Shown: positions 8,010 to 18,872, numbered from the stretch's first letter. The stretch is 64,000 bases of DNA from VMDJ01 sp038146785 (GCA_038146785.1 JAYQSI010000016.1:682001-746000), one strand, 5' to 3'. Notes: generated from the letters alone by a model not told the origin. Made by a program: numbers and translations.

Positions 8010-9245
8010 GTGAATGCAATAGTTAGCGAACACTATCAACTCAGAGGTCGTCAGATAGTGCTCGGCATAACGGCCGGAGTGGCTGCGTATAAAGCAGCGG
8101 AACTCGCTCGCCTGTTGGTTAAGCAGGGTGCATTAGTGCAGGTGGTGATGACCCCATCGGCACATGAATTTATCGGTGCGATGACACTGCAAGCTATTAC
8201 GGGTCGTCCTGTGCGTGATCAGCTGTTTGATGCGGATGCAGAAGCGGCGATGGGGCATATCGAATTGGCACGTTGGGCCGATGCGATGGTGATTGCGCCA
8301 GCCACAGCTGACTTCATGGCAAAGCTTGCGATGGGTGCGGCAGATAATTTGTTGCTGACCATTTGCTTGGCGACTCAAGCGCCGGTGTTGATTGCGCCTG
8401 CGATGAACGAAAAGATGTGGGCGCATCCAGCGACACAAGAAAATCAAAGCAAATTAACTGCTCAAGGCGTCAAGCTGATTGGTCCTGCGGTTGGTGAGCA
8501 AGCGTGTGGTGATGTGGGCCCTGGTCGCATGGTTGAGCCAGCGGAGATTCTTGCTGCGGCGGCTAAATTATTTGAGCTTGGGCCTTTGTCGGGTAAACGC
8601 GTGATGATTACCGCAGGCCCAACACGAGAGCCGATTGATGCGGTGCGTTATCTGAGTAATCGCAGCTCGGGCAAGATGGGTTATGCCTTGGCGAATGCTG
8701 CACGCCTTGCTGGAGCAGAGGTCATGTTGATATCGGGTCCTGTCAGTCTTGAGGCGCCGGATGGTTGTGCTCTCACAGAAGTGAGCTCGGCTGATGAGAT
8801 GTATGGCGCGGTGATGAATCAACTCGATGGCGTTGATATTTTCATCGCAGCAGCGGCTGTAGCGGATTACCGTGCTGAATATGTCGCGGATAAAAAGATT
8901 AAAAAGACTGAAGACACCCTAACGGTGAACTTGGTGAAGAACCCGGATATTTTGCGAGAGGTTGCAGCCAGTGCGCAGCGACCTTTCTGTGTGGGCTTTG
9001 CTGCAGAGACAAATGATCTTGAGCAATACGCCACTGACAAACTAAACGATAAGCAGCTCGATATGATTGCGGCCAATTGGGTCGGCGATCAACAAGGTTT
9101 TGATACCGAAGACAATGCGTTGTTGGTGATCTGGCCTGAAGGTCAAACACAATTACCGCAACAGCCAAAGCGCGAGCTAGCAAAACAACTGATGACATTA
9201 ATTGAAGAGCACTACCATGCAAAAACTACAACTCAAAGTTCTTGA
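8010..9245 (+). CDS. coaBC: Bifunctional phosphopantothenoylcysteine decarboxylase / phosphopantothenate-cysteine ligase
   Basis: Catalyses two consecutive CoA-synthesis steps. The N-terminal flavin-dependent decarboxylase half shows IVLGITAGVAAYKA, the active-site histidine in MGHIELARWAD and the APAMNEKMW substrate-clamp motif. The C-terminal ligase half shows ITAGPTREPIDAVRYLSNRSSGKMG and the ADKKIKK lysine motif. From the GTG at 8010 the protein is about 411 residues, usual for the fusion; the frame is open further upstream, but that part lies over the radC promoter. The 3' end overlaps dut by 29 bases, giving the conserved coaBC-dut-argB-slmA operon. Confidence 0.95.
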   Translation: MNAIVSEHYQLRGRQIVLGITAGVAAYKAAELARLLVKQGALVQVVMTPSAHEFIGAMTLQAITGRPVRDQLFDADAEAAMGHIELARWADAMVIAPATADFMAKLAMGAADNLLLTICLATQAPVLIAPAMNEKMWAHPATQENQSKLTAQGVKLIGPAVGEQACGDVGPGRMVEPAEILAAAAKLFELGPLSGKRVMITAGPTREPIDAVRYLSNRSSGKMGYALANAARLAGAEVMLISGPVSLEAPDGCALTEVSSADEMYGAVMNQLDGVDIFIAAAAVADYRAEYVADKKIKKTEDTLTVNLVKNPDILREVAASAQRPFCVGFAAETNDLEQYATDKLNDKQLDMIAANWVGDQQGFDTEDNALLVIWPEGQTQLPQQPKRELAKQLMTLIEEHYHAKTTTQSS

Positions 9246-9672
9246 TCCTCGAATTGGTAACGAGTTTCCATTACCTGCATACGCCACTGATGGTTCAGCG
9301 GGAATGGATTTGCGTGCGATGCTTGATGCGCCATTGGATTTAGCGCCAGGTAAAACTGAACTGATTCCGACCGGTATCGCGATTCATATCGGTGATCCAG
9401 ATTTAGCGGCAGTGATTTTGCCGCGCTCTGGTTTGGGTCATAAGCACGGCATTGTGTTGGGTAACTTGGTCGGTTTGATCGATTCGGATTATCAGGGTCA
9501 GTTGTTTGTTTCTTGTTGGAACCGCGGCCAAGAGAACTTCCGCGTTGAGGTAGGTGAGCGCATAGCACAGCTGATGTTGATGCCAGTGGTGCGTGCAGAG
9601 TTTGAAGTAGTTGATTCGTTTGATGAGAGCGAGCGTGGCGCGGGTGGTTTTGGTCACTCGGGTCGTCAATAA
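9217..9672 (+). CDS. dut: dUTP diphosphatase
   Basis: Trimeric dUTPase that hydrolyses dUTP to dUMP, keeping uracil out of DNA and feeding dTMP synthesis. All five family motifs are visible: ATDGSAGMDLRA, PRSGLGHKHGI, GLIDSDYQGQL, the region around ERIAQLMLMP, and the C-terminal P-loop-like RGAGGFGHSG. The 151-residue length is standard. I use the ATG at 9217 (MQKLQLKV) rather than an earlier one. It starts inside coaBC, indicating translational coupling. Confidence 0.96.
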   Translation: MQKLQLKVLDPRIGNEFPLPAYATDGSAGMDLRAMLDAPLDLAPGKTELIPTGIAIHIGDPDLAAVILPRSGLGHKHGIVLGNLVGLIDSDYQGQLFVSCWNRGQENFRVEVGERIAQLMLMPVVRAEFEVVDSFDESERGAGGFGHSGRQ

Positions 9673-9689
9673 ACAAAGAGAGAATACAC

Positions 9690-10580
9690 ATGGGTTTAGA
9701 TGCAAAAGCTGCCGGTAACGTTGCCCACGTTTTATCCGAGGCGTTGCCATACATTCAGCGGTTTAGTGGTCGCACTATCGTCATTAAGTACGGCGGTAAT
9801 GCGATGGAAGATGAGGCACTCAAAGCCGGTTTCGCGCGTGACATCGTGATGATGAAAACCGTCGGTATCAATCCAGTGATTGTGCATGGTGGTGGTCCGC
9901 AAATTGGTGATCTGCTGAAACGTTTAGGTAAGCAGAGTGAGTTCATTCAGGGCATGCGTGTTACTGACACTGAAACCATGGATGTGGTTGAGATGGTATT
10001 AGGCGGCTCAGTGAATAAAGAGATCGTTAACTTGATTAATCGTCATGGTGGCCGTGCGGTCGGTTTGACCGGTAAAGATGGTGATCTGATTCGCGCCAAG
10101 AAGCTGACATTGAAATCTGCAGAAGCGGAAAACACCCCTTCAGAGATTATCGATATCGGTCATGTCGGTGAGGTGCAAAGCATTGATGCCTCGGTGGTCG
10201 ATATGTTGGTTCAAGGTGACTTTATTCCTGTGATTGCGCCCATTGGTGTGGGTGCCGATGGTCATTCGTACAACATCAATGCTGACTTGGTTGCAGGTAA
10301 GGTGGCTGAGGTGTTGAAAGCAGAGAAGTTAATTCTGTTAACTAACATCCAAGGCTTGCTCGATAAAGAAGGTAAGTTGCTAACCGGTCTAACGACTGCT
10401 GATGTGGATGCATTGATTGCAGATGGCACCATTCATGGCGGCATGTTGCCGAAGATTGCCTGTGCACTGGATTCGGTTAAAGGCGGTGTTAAGTCCGCGC
10501 ACATTATCGATGGTCGTGTGCCACATGCGGTGATGGTTGAGCTGTTTACAGATGCAGGTATCGGTACGCTGATTCACTAA
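9690..10580 (+). CDS. argB: Acetylglutamate kinase
   Basis: Second step of the acetylated arginine pathway, phosphorylating N-acetylglutamate. The 296-residue amino-acid-kinase fold shows TIVIKYGGNAM, NPVIVHGGGPQI and the nucleotide-site NINADLVAGKVAE. The N-terminal extension before the kinase core is typical of the hexameric, arginine-inhibited type. Situated between dut and slmA in the same transcript. Confidence 0.96.
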   Translation: MGLDAKAAGNVAHVLSEALPYIQRFSGRTIVIKYGGNAMEDEALKAGFARDIVMMKTVGINPVIVHGGGPQIGDLLKRLGKQSEFIQGMRVTDTETMDVVEMVLGGSVNKEIVNLINRHGGRAVGLTGKDGDLIRAKKLTLKSAEAENTPSEIIDIGHVGEVQSIDASVVDMLVQGDFIPVIAPIGVGADGHSYNINADLVAGKVAEVLKAEKLILLTNIQGLLDKEGKLLTGLTTADVDALIADGTIHGGMLPKIACALDSVKGGVKSAHIIDGRVPHAVMVELFTDAGIGTLIH

Positions 10581-10583
10581 GTT

Positions 10584-11165
10584 ATGCCACGTCCTTCGCG
10601 CAAAAACTTGATTCTCGAAACGCTTGCGAAAGAGCTAGAGACGAATCCGGGTGATCGCATCACCACGGCAGGTTTGGCGCGTGCAGTAGGTGTGTCTGAA
10701 GCGGCGCTGTATCGTCACTTTGCGAGTAAGGCGCGCATGTTTGAAGGCCTGATCGTCTTTGCAGAAGAAGAAGTCTTTGCGCGTGTGAATCGTATTCTTG
10801 AAGATGAAAAAAATACCGTCTCGCGTTGTGCCAAGGTGCTCTACCTGGTTTTAGCCTTCGCAGATAACAATGCGGGCATCACGCGTGTCTTACTTGGTGA
10901 TGTCTTAGTAGGTGAGCGTGAGCGATTGCTTGAGCGTGTGGCTCAATTTTTCGAACGCTTAGAACTTCAATTGCGTCAGATCTTGCGTGAAGCGGCGATG
11001 CGCAATGATTGTGAATTGCGTGTGAATGCCGAAGCCGCTGCAAGCTTATTGGCTGCCTATGTTGATGGTCGCCTTCATCTCTTCCAACGCTCAGGGTTTA
11101 AAACGCTAACCGTCGATTCTTGGGAAGACGATTGGAAAATGCTGCAAGCAGCAGTGTTTGCATAA
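10584..11165 (+). CDS. slmA: Nucleoid occlusion factor SlmA (TetR family)
   Basis: A 193-residue TetR-type DNA-binding protein. The helix-turn-helix RITTAGLARAVGVSEAALYRHF at residues about 28-49 and the SKARMFEGLIVFAE continuation match SlmA closely. SlmA binds specific chromosomal sites and blocks FtsZ assembly over the nucleoid. It starts three bases after argB, the conserved position. The last codons overlap the putative start of the next gene. Confidence 0.93.
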   Translation: MPRPSRKNLILETLAKELETNPGDRITTAGLARAVGVSEAALYRHFASKARMFEGLIVFAEEEVFARVNRILEDEKNTVSRCAKVLYLVLAFADNNAGITRVLLGDVLVGERERLLERVAQFFERLELQLRQILREAAMRNDCELRVNAEAAASLLAAYVDGRLHLFQRSGFKTLTVDSWEDDWKMLQAAVFA

Positions 11166-11940
11166 TCCGCTCGTGCTTGAGCATCTCTTTCTTTTTATTG
11201 CTTCGTTAATTGCCAACACCTTCTCGGCGCTCGCTGGGGGTGGTGCGGGTTTGTTGCAGCTACCTATCTTATTGTTCCTAGGGCTTACCTTCGGTACTGC
11301 ACTGGCGACGCATAAAGTGGCGACAGTGGCTTTAGGTGTTGGTGCGACATTGCGTCACCTTAAAGAGGGTGCGCTAGAGCGTCGCTTTGTGTTGTTCATA
11401 TTGGCAACAGGTTTGCCCGGTGTGGTGATTGGTGCGGCAGTTATTCTTCAAGTGCCGGATGTTTGGGCGCGATTTTTATTGGGGTTGCTAACGATTGGGT
11501 TAGCGGTTTATTCCTTCTTCAAAAAATCATTGGGTCAGACAGCGCAGCCAAATCATCGTGAAGGGTTGGGTTTGCTGATCGGTGGCGTGGGCTTATTTCT
11601 GATCGGTTTTCTGAATGGCTCATTGACCTCAGGTACCGGCTTATTTGTCACCTTATGGTTGGTGCGTTGGTTTGGTGCGGACTATAAACAAGCGGTGGCG
11701 TACACCCTGGTATTGGTTGGACTGTTTTGGAATGGCACCGGTGCGCTCACCCTTGGCATGTTGGGTGATATCCGTTGGGATTGGTTGCCTGCTTTGCTGC
11801 TCGGCTCGGTTATGGGTGGCTATTTGGGCGCGCATTGGGCAATCGCCGCAGGTAATCGCGGCATCAAGATTGCGTTTGAGGTGGTGACCTTATTGGTCGG
11901 CATCAAGCTGTTATTTGATGCCTATGTGATGGCGTTTTAA
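11158..11940 (+). CDS. TauE/SafE (TSUP) family membrane transporter
   Basis: About 260 residues, almost entirely hydrophobic, with about eight predicted membrane segments. The N-terminal AGGGAGLLQLPILLFLGL and the repeated GFLNGSLTSGTGLFVTLWLV match the duplicated TSUP (DUF81) signature. Family members export or import sulfur-containing organic anions; the substrate here is unknown. The start is uncertain: a TTG at 11158 overlaps slmA by 8 bases and a GTG at 11173 is also possible. The 3' end overlaps the tlpA-like gene on the opposite strand by 4 bases. Confidence 0.85.
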   Translation: MHNPLVLEHLFLFIASLIANTFSALAGGGAGLLQLPILLFLGLTFGTALATHKVATVALGVGATLRHLKEGALERRFVLFILATGLPGVVIGAAVILQVPDVWARFLLGLLTIGLAVYSFFKKSLGQTAQPNHREGLGLLIGGVGLFLIGFLNGSLTSGTGLFVTLWLVRWFGADYKQAVAYTLVLVGLFWNGTGALTLGMLGDIRWDWLPALLLGSVMGGYLGAHWAIAAGNRGIKIAFEVVTLLVGIKLLFDAYVMAF

Positions 11941-12527
11941 ATACGCTTTGGCATTTCCAAAGTACGACGATTATTTTCAATCGTGGCTTTAATCTTTGGC
12001 TCAAGTTGTTCGCGCGTTATCTCACCCATGTGGCGTAGAACGATCTTGCCGTCAGGTTCAGCGATCACTGTGAATGGAAGTGCTTGATAACGATTGCCTA
12101 AGTCGAGAGATAAGGTGGTTGCGGTGATGTCGCCGACCAACGAGGGGTAGTTAAGCCCATAGGTCTCGCCAAATTGTTTGACGGCTTCTTCTTCGTCAAT
12201 CGCGATGCCGACAAACTTCACGTTTTCTTTTTCGTATTTCTCTTGTAACTCGACAAACAGCGGCATTTCTTTGCGACATGGCGGACACCATGTGGCCCAG
12301 AAGTTAAGCACGATAATGTTGTCAGCCCACTCAGTGCTGTGACGTATTTCGCCAGTTGTATCGATGTAGTTGAAAGCGGGTAGGTGGCTTAACTCGCGTT
12401 TGGGTGCGGGTAGCTTGCTAGCGATTTCTTTTTCGTTAACTCGATCCAGATATTTGAGGCCGGCTCCAACGCCAGCGCCAATCAATAAGCCGGATACTGC
12501 AATGGCTATAAATTGACGTGGTTTCAT
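11937..12527 (-). CDS. TlpA/ResA-like membrane-anchored thioredoxin
   Basis: A 196-residue periplasmic thioredoxin-fold protein. An N-terminal membrane anchor (FIAIAVSGLLIGAGVGAGL) is followed by the redox motif in NFWATWCPPCRKEMP and the cis-proline segment YQALPFTVI. TlpA-like proteins reduce disulfides in apocytochromes or copper sites. It follows dsbD directly: the dsbD stop codon and this gene's start overlap by one base. DsbD is therefore its likely electron source. The abundance of c cytochromes in the window fits such a role, but this is inference. Confidence 0.88.
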   Translation of the reverse strand: MKPRQFIAIAVSGLLIGAGVGAGLKYLDRVNEKEIASKLPAPKRELSHLPAFNYIDTTGEIRHSTEWADNIIVLNFWATWCPPCRKEMPLFVELQEKYEKENVKFVGIAIDEEEAVKQFGETYGLNYPSLVGDITATTLSLDLGNRYQALPFTVIAEPDGKIVLRHMGEITREQLEPKIKATIENNRRTLEMPKRI

Positions 12528-14841
12528 TAATTTACCTGAGAGATTCTCTTTACTAGTTGTTCTGCGGTTAGGTTGCCGATCAGTCGTAGATCACGACGTT
12601 CTTCACCTTTGCTATTCCAGAAGTATAAAGCAGGTGGCGCCGGCATATTGAGATGTTCGGTTAGCGCTTTGTCGTCGTCATCCATGCGAGTGATGTCAGC
12701 CTGAAGTAAAACAAAGTTGCTCAATGCAGCTTTGACTTTTGGATCAGGGAAGATTTCTTGCTCCATGGTCTTACAGTAAGTACACCAGTCAGCATAAAAG
12801 TCGAGCATCACTGATTTGCCTTCAGCGCTAGCTTGCTTAACCGCTTGGTTAAGCTCATCGATGGTTTTAACGCGGGTAAACGCGGCATGCTCTTCGGCTG
12901 CGCCGCCATGGACACTGATCACCCCTTTCAGTGGCTGCATGGTGTCTTTGCTGCCTGCTGCCACACCAATCACGAACGCGGCACCATAAAGCAGGATGAA
13001 TAAACCGAGTCCTTTGAAGAGTTTTGCCCAGCCGGTGGTGTCATCGCTTTGCGCTTTGAGTGCGCCCATGTAGATCGCGGTGACGATCAATAGCGCACCC
13101 CACATCAGCATGATCACTTCTGTTGCGATATAGGTTGGGCTGAGGCGCTCAAGGAAGCTCACCGCTAGCGCCAACATGATCACGCCGCCGGTGGCTTTCA
13201 CTGTATCCATCCAAGTGCCTGCGCGTGGCAACAATGCGCCACCGCCTGAACCCATCAGGAGCAGTGGTAAGCCCATGCCGGTACCGAAGACCCAAAGGTA
13301 GATAAAGCCTAAGGTCCAATCTTGCGATTGAGCTGCAAAGGCAAGTACCGCCAAGAGAACAGGGCCGCCACATGGACCAACGATCAGTGCTGACAGCACA
13401 CCCATCAAGACAACGCCGATAAGGCTGCCGCCTTTTTGGTTGTTACTCAGATCATTAAGACGAGACTGAATCGCTGATGGCATTTGGATTTGATAGAAGC
13501 CAAACATCGAGAGCGCTAAGCCAACGAATAAGATCGCAGACGGTATGAGAACCCAAGGGGTCTGCAAGCTACTTTGAATGCCTAACTCTTTACCTACGAC
13601 GGCCATCACAGCACCGAGAACACCAAAGGTGATCGCAATACCTTGGGTGTATGCCAGCGATAAGTTAAACGAACGCAGTGGTGTGATCTTTTCACCTTGA
13701 CCCATGATCAATGAGGTCAGGATAGGGATCATTGGATACATACACGCGGTGAAGGCAACCAGCACGCCAAAGCCAAGACTTAACGCAAGCGCAAACAGCG
13801 GTGATGCTGATTGCAGGTCGGTGAGGAGTTGGTCTTGTTCGTTCACCACAACATCTGTTGTTGGCTCAGCTGATGGAGCGGCGGCCGCTTGTGCTTTCGC
13901 ACCTGCAGAAGCAGGAAGCGCAACCTTAATGGTTTTGCTTTGAGGTGGATAACAGATGCCACGGTCAGCACAACCTTGATAACCCAACTTAACCGTCACC
14001 TCTGTGGCGTTGGTGTTGGTGCGAATCAGTGGAATCTCAAGATTGATCGCATTGTGATACACCGGCACATCACCAATGGTGCCATCCGGTTTAATAGAAT
14101 CTTTTTTGATGTCAGGTTTGGCCAGCTGTATTGACCTAAGGCAACGCCATCACCTTCGATGCTGACGCGAACTTTGTCTTGATAGAGATACGTGCCTTCA
14201 GCAATGGTCCAGTTCACATTCAGCCAGTCGCCTGATGGGCTATCTGCACGCACAACAAAGGCTTGCTCAGGATCGAGGATGTCATCCTCCATCGCATTAA
14301 GACCTAATGAGCTGCCGAGTGCGCTTAATTCAGCGAGTGGATCAAACCCTGAACCACCGGCAGGTGCAGCTTGTGTTGCACTGGCTTTGATAGCACGAGG
14401 CTTATCAGCTGATGGTGAGACAGCAACTAAGAGCGAACGTGTTTGTGGTGGATAACAGATGCCTTTATCAGCACAGCCTTGTGAGCGCGTCTTTAAGTTA
14501 AAGCTATCGAGGTTTGCAGGAAAACTTTCGATCGGTACATCGATGCTCACTTTGTTGCGATAGATCTCCACCTTGCCAAAGATTGGGTCATCTTTAGTGA
14601 TGGATGCAGGCAGAGATTCATTGCCAAGTGTTACGCCAGCATCATCTGAACCAAATTTAAATTTCGATTGGTAAAGGTAATAGCCGTCGGCAATCTCCCA
14701 GGTCACACGCACCGTTTCCGGTGATACCGCCACAGCCGTCACGGCAAAGGCTTGATCCGGAGTGAGGAAGTCTTCTTCAGCAATCGCAATCTGAGTGAAT
14801 GCGAAGAAGGCAAAGATGCTCGTTAGCAGTCTTTTGTACAT
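12527..14841 (-). CDS. dsbD: Thiol:disulfide interchange protein DsbD with duplicated alpha domain, frameshifted
   Basis: DsbD moves electrons from cytoplasmic thioredoxin to periplasmic thiol proteins. The order is: signal peptide; alpha domain 1 with QGCADKGICYPPQ at about residues 119-131; a linker; a second alpha domain with QGCADRGICYPPQ near residue 290; the membrane beta domain with FTACMYPMIPI and VGPCGGPVLL; and the gamma thioredoxin domain with YADWCTYCK. E. coli DsbD has one alpha domain, so this is about 200 residues longer (about 771). The frame breaks at 14102-14107, where a run of six A (coding strand) needs seven to read KKDSIKPDGTIGDVPVYHN. I start at MYKRLL (14841). Both alpha cysteine pairs are intact. 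Confidence 0.9.
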
Positions 14842-15149
14842 GTTGAGATCCAATCTAAGTAGGCCGGTAATCCCTCTGCCACATCAATGGCGAGAATCTC
14901 CGGCACCTCGTAAGGGTGTTGTTCTTCTATCCACGACTGTAACGCCGGATAAAGCGCCCGCGTGGTTTTAATCAGTAATTGTACTTCGTTCGCTGACTCA
15001 ATCGTTGATTTCCAACAATAAAAGGAACGTATTCCCGGTATGACATTGACGCACGCAGCCAGTTCACTCGCCACCAAGTCTTTGGCGAACTTCTCGACAT
15101 CCTCGGTGTCACTCAAGGTAGTTAAAACGAGTAACGGTTTTTCTGACAT
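14823..15149 (-). CDS. cutA: Divalent cation tolerance protein CutA
   Basis: A 108-residue trimeric ferredoxin-like-fold protein with the family signature LVASELAACVNVIPGIRSFYCW and the C-terminal HPYEVPEILAIDVAEGLPAYLDWI. CutA has been linked to copper tolerance, although its biochemical role is unclear. Its 3' end overlaps the dsbD start by 19 bases, so cutA-dsbD-tlpA-like form one minus-strand operon, an arrangement also found in other proteobacteria. Confidence 0.95.
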   Translation of the reverse strand: MSEKPLLVLTTLSDTEDVEKFAKDLVASELAACVNVIPGIRSFYCWKSTIESANEVQLLIKTTRALYPALQSWIEEQHPYEVPEILAIDVAEGLPAYLDWISTCTKDC

Positions 15150-15211
15150 GATGGACTTAGGGTTATTGTGTTGGCTGTTGCGTTTAGATTAGCAAGCTAA
15201 CGATCTGAGGT

Positions 15212-15673
15212 GTGGTTTTGAATCCTTTAGCCATTTTGTTGTTTTTATTTGTTTTTGCCCCGCTCGCCGAGCTGTATGTGCTGATTGAGGTGGGTAGCGA
15301 GATTGGCGCTCTGCCAACGATTCTGCTGTCGATATTTACCGCGATTTTGGGTGCAAGTTTGGTCCGTCTGCAGGGGTTCTCTGTATTGATGCGGGCTCGC
15401 GGCATGATGGCGCGCGGTGAGGCGCCAGCCATCGAGATGATGGAAGGTATGGCGCTTGCCATTACCGGTTTTGCGCTGTTGCTGCCTGGATTTATTACCG
15501 ATGCGATCGGCTTTTTGCTGCTGATAACGCCGATTCGTCGCGCATTGATCATTAAAGGTCTGTTGCGCGGTGGCGTTATGCGACCAGCTTCAGGTGCGCA
15601 ATCGCACACACATCAGCACATTGAAATTGAGGGTGAGTTCCGTCGTGAAGATCGCCCTAATGATCGTTTCTAA
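15212..15673 (+). CDS. fxsA: FxsA family membrane protein
   Basis: A 153-residue protein with three to four hydrophobic segments, beginning NPLAILLFLFVFAPLAELYVLIEVGSEIG. The conserved PTILLSIFTAILGASLVRLQG identifies the FxsA family, named for suppression of F-plasmid exclusion of phage T7 in E. coli. Its normal role is not established. The C-terminal tail is hydrophilic with histidines. GTG at 15212 follows a gag-type ribosome site. It lies just upstream of groESL, its usual place in gammaproteobacteria, with one oxidoreductase gene in between. Confidence 0.9.
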   Translation: MVLNPLAILLFLFVFAPLAELYVLIEVGSEIGALPTILLSIFTAILGASLVRLQGFSVLMRARGMMARGEAPAIEMMEGMALAITGFALLLPGFITDAIGFLLLITPIRRALIIKGLLRGGVMRPASGAQSHTHQHIEIEGEFRREDRPNDRF

Positions 15674-15682
15674 GGGGGAAAC

Positions 15683-16675
15683 ATGAGCGATTCATTCATT
15701 GCCTATCAGGTAACAAAAACCGATGACGGGCAGAGCTTGGCAAAGACGAATTTGACCGATGCAGATTTGATGGATGGTGATGTGACCATCGATGTCGAGT
15801 GGTCAACGCTCAATTATAAAGACGGTCTTGCGCTGACCGGTGCTTCGCCGGTGATACGCCAGTTCCCGTTGATTCCGGGTATCGATTTTTCTGGCACTGT
15901 GACGAGCTCAGATCATCCCAATTTCTCATCAGGTGATCAGGTGGTGCTGAACGGTTTTGGTGTGGGTGAGGCGCACAATGGTGGCTATGCCGGTCGTGCG
16001 CGCGTTTCAGGTGATTGGCTGGTAAAGCTTCCAGTTGGCTTGACCACGCGTGATGCGATGGCGGTGGGTACAGCGGGTTACACCGCGGCCTTATGTGTGA
16101 TGGCGCTGCAAGATCATGGCATCAAGCCAGCTGACGGTAAGATTTTGGTCACCGGTGCGGCCGGTGGTGTGGGCTCGGTTGCGACAGCGCTGCTCGCAAA
16201 TCTTGGTTACGAGGTGGTTGCCGTGACCGGTCGTCCCGAGCAAGCGGATTTCTTGAAGTCATTAGGTGCGAGCGATATCGCGGCACGGGGTGATTTTGCT
16301 GATAAGGCGCGTCCTTTGGCGAAAGAGCTGTGGGCGGGGGCGGTCGATGTGGCCGGCGGTAACACCTTGGCCAATGTGATCAGCCAGATTAAGCGCCACG
16401 GTGCGGTCTCTGCCTGCGGCTTGGCGGAATCCATGTCGCTGCCTACCTCGGTGGCGCCTTTTATTCTGCGTGGCGTAACCCTTTATGGAATCGACTCTGT
16501 GATGGCACCAATGGCGCAGCGTGAGCGTGCTTGGGAGCTGATCGTGAAGCACCTTCCGCTCGATTTGCTGCATAGCCTGACCGAAGAAGTGGGCTTTGAT
16601 GAGCTGCCGGATTTGGGTAAAAAGATCCTCGAGGGCCAGGTCCGTGGCCGCTTGGTGGTTAAAATTCCAAACTAA
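15683..16675 (+). CDS. acuI: YhdH/AcuI-type quinone oxidoreductase (probable acrylyl-CoA reductase)
   Basis: A 330-residue zinc-independent medium-chain dehydrogenase. The N-terminal WSTLNYKDGLALTG and the NADPH motif LVTGAAGGVGSVATALLANLG are characteristic of the YhdH/AcuI subfamily, whose studied members reduce acrylyl-CoA to propionyl-CoA with NADPH. I assign the subfamily with confidence and the substrate by family only. It starts 10 bases after fxsA with a good ribosome site (aaggggg), so the two are co-transcribed. A hairpin follows. Confidence 0.82.
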   Translation: MSDSFIAYQVTKTDDGQSLAKTNLTDADLMDGDVTIDVEWSTLNYKDGLALTGASPVIRQFPLIPGIDFSGTVTSSDHPNFSSGDQVVLNGFGVGEAHNGGYAGRARVSGDWLVKLPVGLTTRDAMAVGTAGYTAALCVMALQDHGIKPADGKILVTGAAGGVGSVATALLANLGYEVVAVTGRPEQADFLKSLGASDIAARGDFADKARPLAKELWAGAVDVAGGNTLANVISQIKRHGAVSACGLAESMSLPTSVAPFILRGVTLYGIDSVMAPMAQRERAWELIVKHLPLDLLHSLTEEVGFDELPDLGKKILEGQVRGRLVVKIPN

Positions 16676-16710
16676 TTCAATAATTTAGTATATTTCTCAG
16701 GCAGATTTTG

Positions 16711-16733
16711 CGCCCCGAACTTTTTTCGGGGTG
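16711..16733 (+). terminator. Hairpin after acuI-like gene
   Basis: CCCCGAA and TTCGGGG pair around a short T-rich loop. There is no long T-run after the stem, so it may be a weak terminator or a transcript 3' end. It lies immediately upstream of the groES promoter. Confidence 0.45.
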
Positions 16734-16739
16734 CTGCCC

Positions 16740-16793
16740 TTGACTTCTCAACCTTCGCCCATACTATTAGCACTCCATTGAGGTGAGTGCTAA
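16740..16793 (+). promoter_or_regulatory. groESL promoter with CIRCE operator (HrcA target)
   Basis: A sigma-70-like promoter TTGACT (16740-16745), 16-base spacer, TACTAT (16762-16767) is followed by the perfect CIRCE inverted repeat TTAGCACTC (16767-16775), nine bases, GAGTGCTAA (16785-16793). The operator overlaps the end of the -10 and the expected transcription start, a position suited to repression by HrcA. In enterobacteria groESL is mainly sigma-32 driven, so CIRCE is informative for placing the organism. Confidence 0.95.
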
Positions 16794-16841
16794 TGGGTAG
16801 TGCTCACGATTTTTGTCATTTCCATCAGGAGTTTGATGCAT

Positions 16842-17132
16842 ATGAATATCCGTCCATTGCACGACCGCGTTGTTATCCGTCGTAAGGCCGAAGAGACCAC
16901 TAGCCCGGGCGGCATCGTTCTGCCAGATGCGGCAACTGAGAAGCCAGTTCAAGGCGAAGTTATCGCAGTTGGTAACGGCAAAGTGACTGACAGCGGTGAG
17001 GTTCGTCCTCTCGACGTGAAAGTCGGCGACATCGTTATGTTCGGCAAGTTCTCAGGTACCGAAGTAAAGATCGGTGGCGAAGAAGTGCTGGTCATGCGCG
17101 AAGAAGACATTATGGGTGTGATCGAAGGCTAA
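16842..17132 (+). CDS. groS: Co-chaperonin GroES
   Basis: A 96-residue GroES beginning MNIRPLHDRVVIRR, with the mobile loop EETTSPGGIVLPDAA and the C-terminal VLVMREEDIMGVIEG. It caps the GroEL ring for ATP-dependent folding. The ATG at 16842 is chosen from the family N terminus; another ATG two codons upstream is closer to the AGGAG site at 16827-16831. Transcribed from the CIRCE-controlled promoter together with groL. Confidence 0.97.
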   Translation: MNIRPLHDRVVIRRKAEETTSPGGIVLPDAATEKPVQGEVIAVGNGKVTDSGEVRPLDVKVGDIVMFGKFSGTEVKIGGEEVLVMREEDIMGVIEG

Positions 17133-17174
17133 TGCCGGTCACAGTCAATTAAGAAAAGAATTTAGGAAGTAAAA

Positions 17175-18818
<1,644 letters not shown>

Positions 18819-18841
18819 ATCAGCCTCCTTTGTGAGCTAAG

Positions 18842-18872
18842 AAACCCGCAGCCTGTGCTGCGGGTTTTTTTA
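18842..18872 (+). terminator. Rho-independent terminator of groESL
   Basis: Ten-base arms AAACCCGCAG (18842-18851) and CTGCGGGTTT (18858-18867), loop of six, then a T-run to 18871. Confidence 0.92.

Noticed and set aside
8133..9222. Long open frames antisense to coaBC
   Set aside because: They have no ribosome sites, match no families and are typical shadow frames of a codon-biased gene.
14102..14107. Programmed slippage at the dsbD A6 run
   Set aside because: Six A is short for programmed transcriptional slippage, there is no reason for dsbD to make a truncated form, and eight other genes show similar indels, so a common technical cause is simpler.
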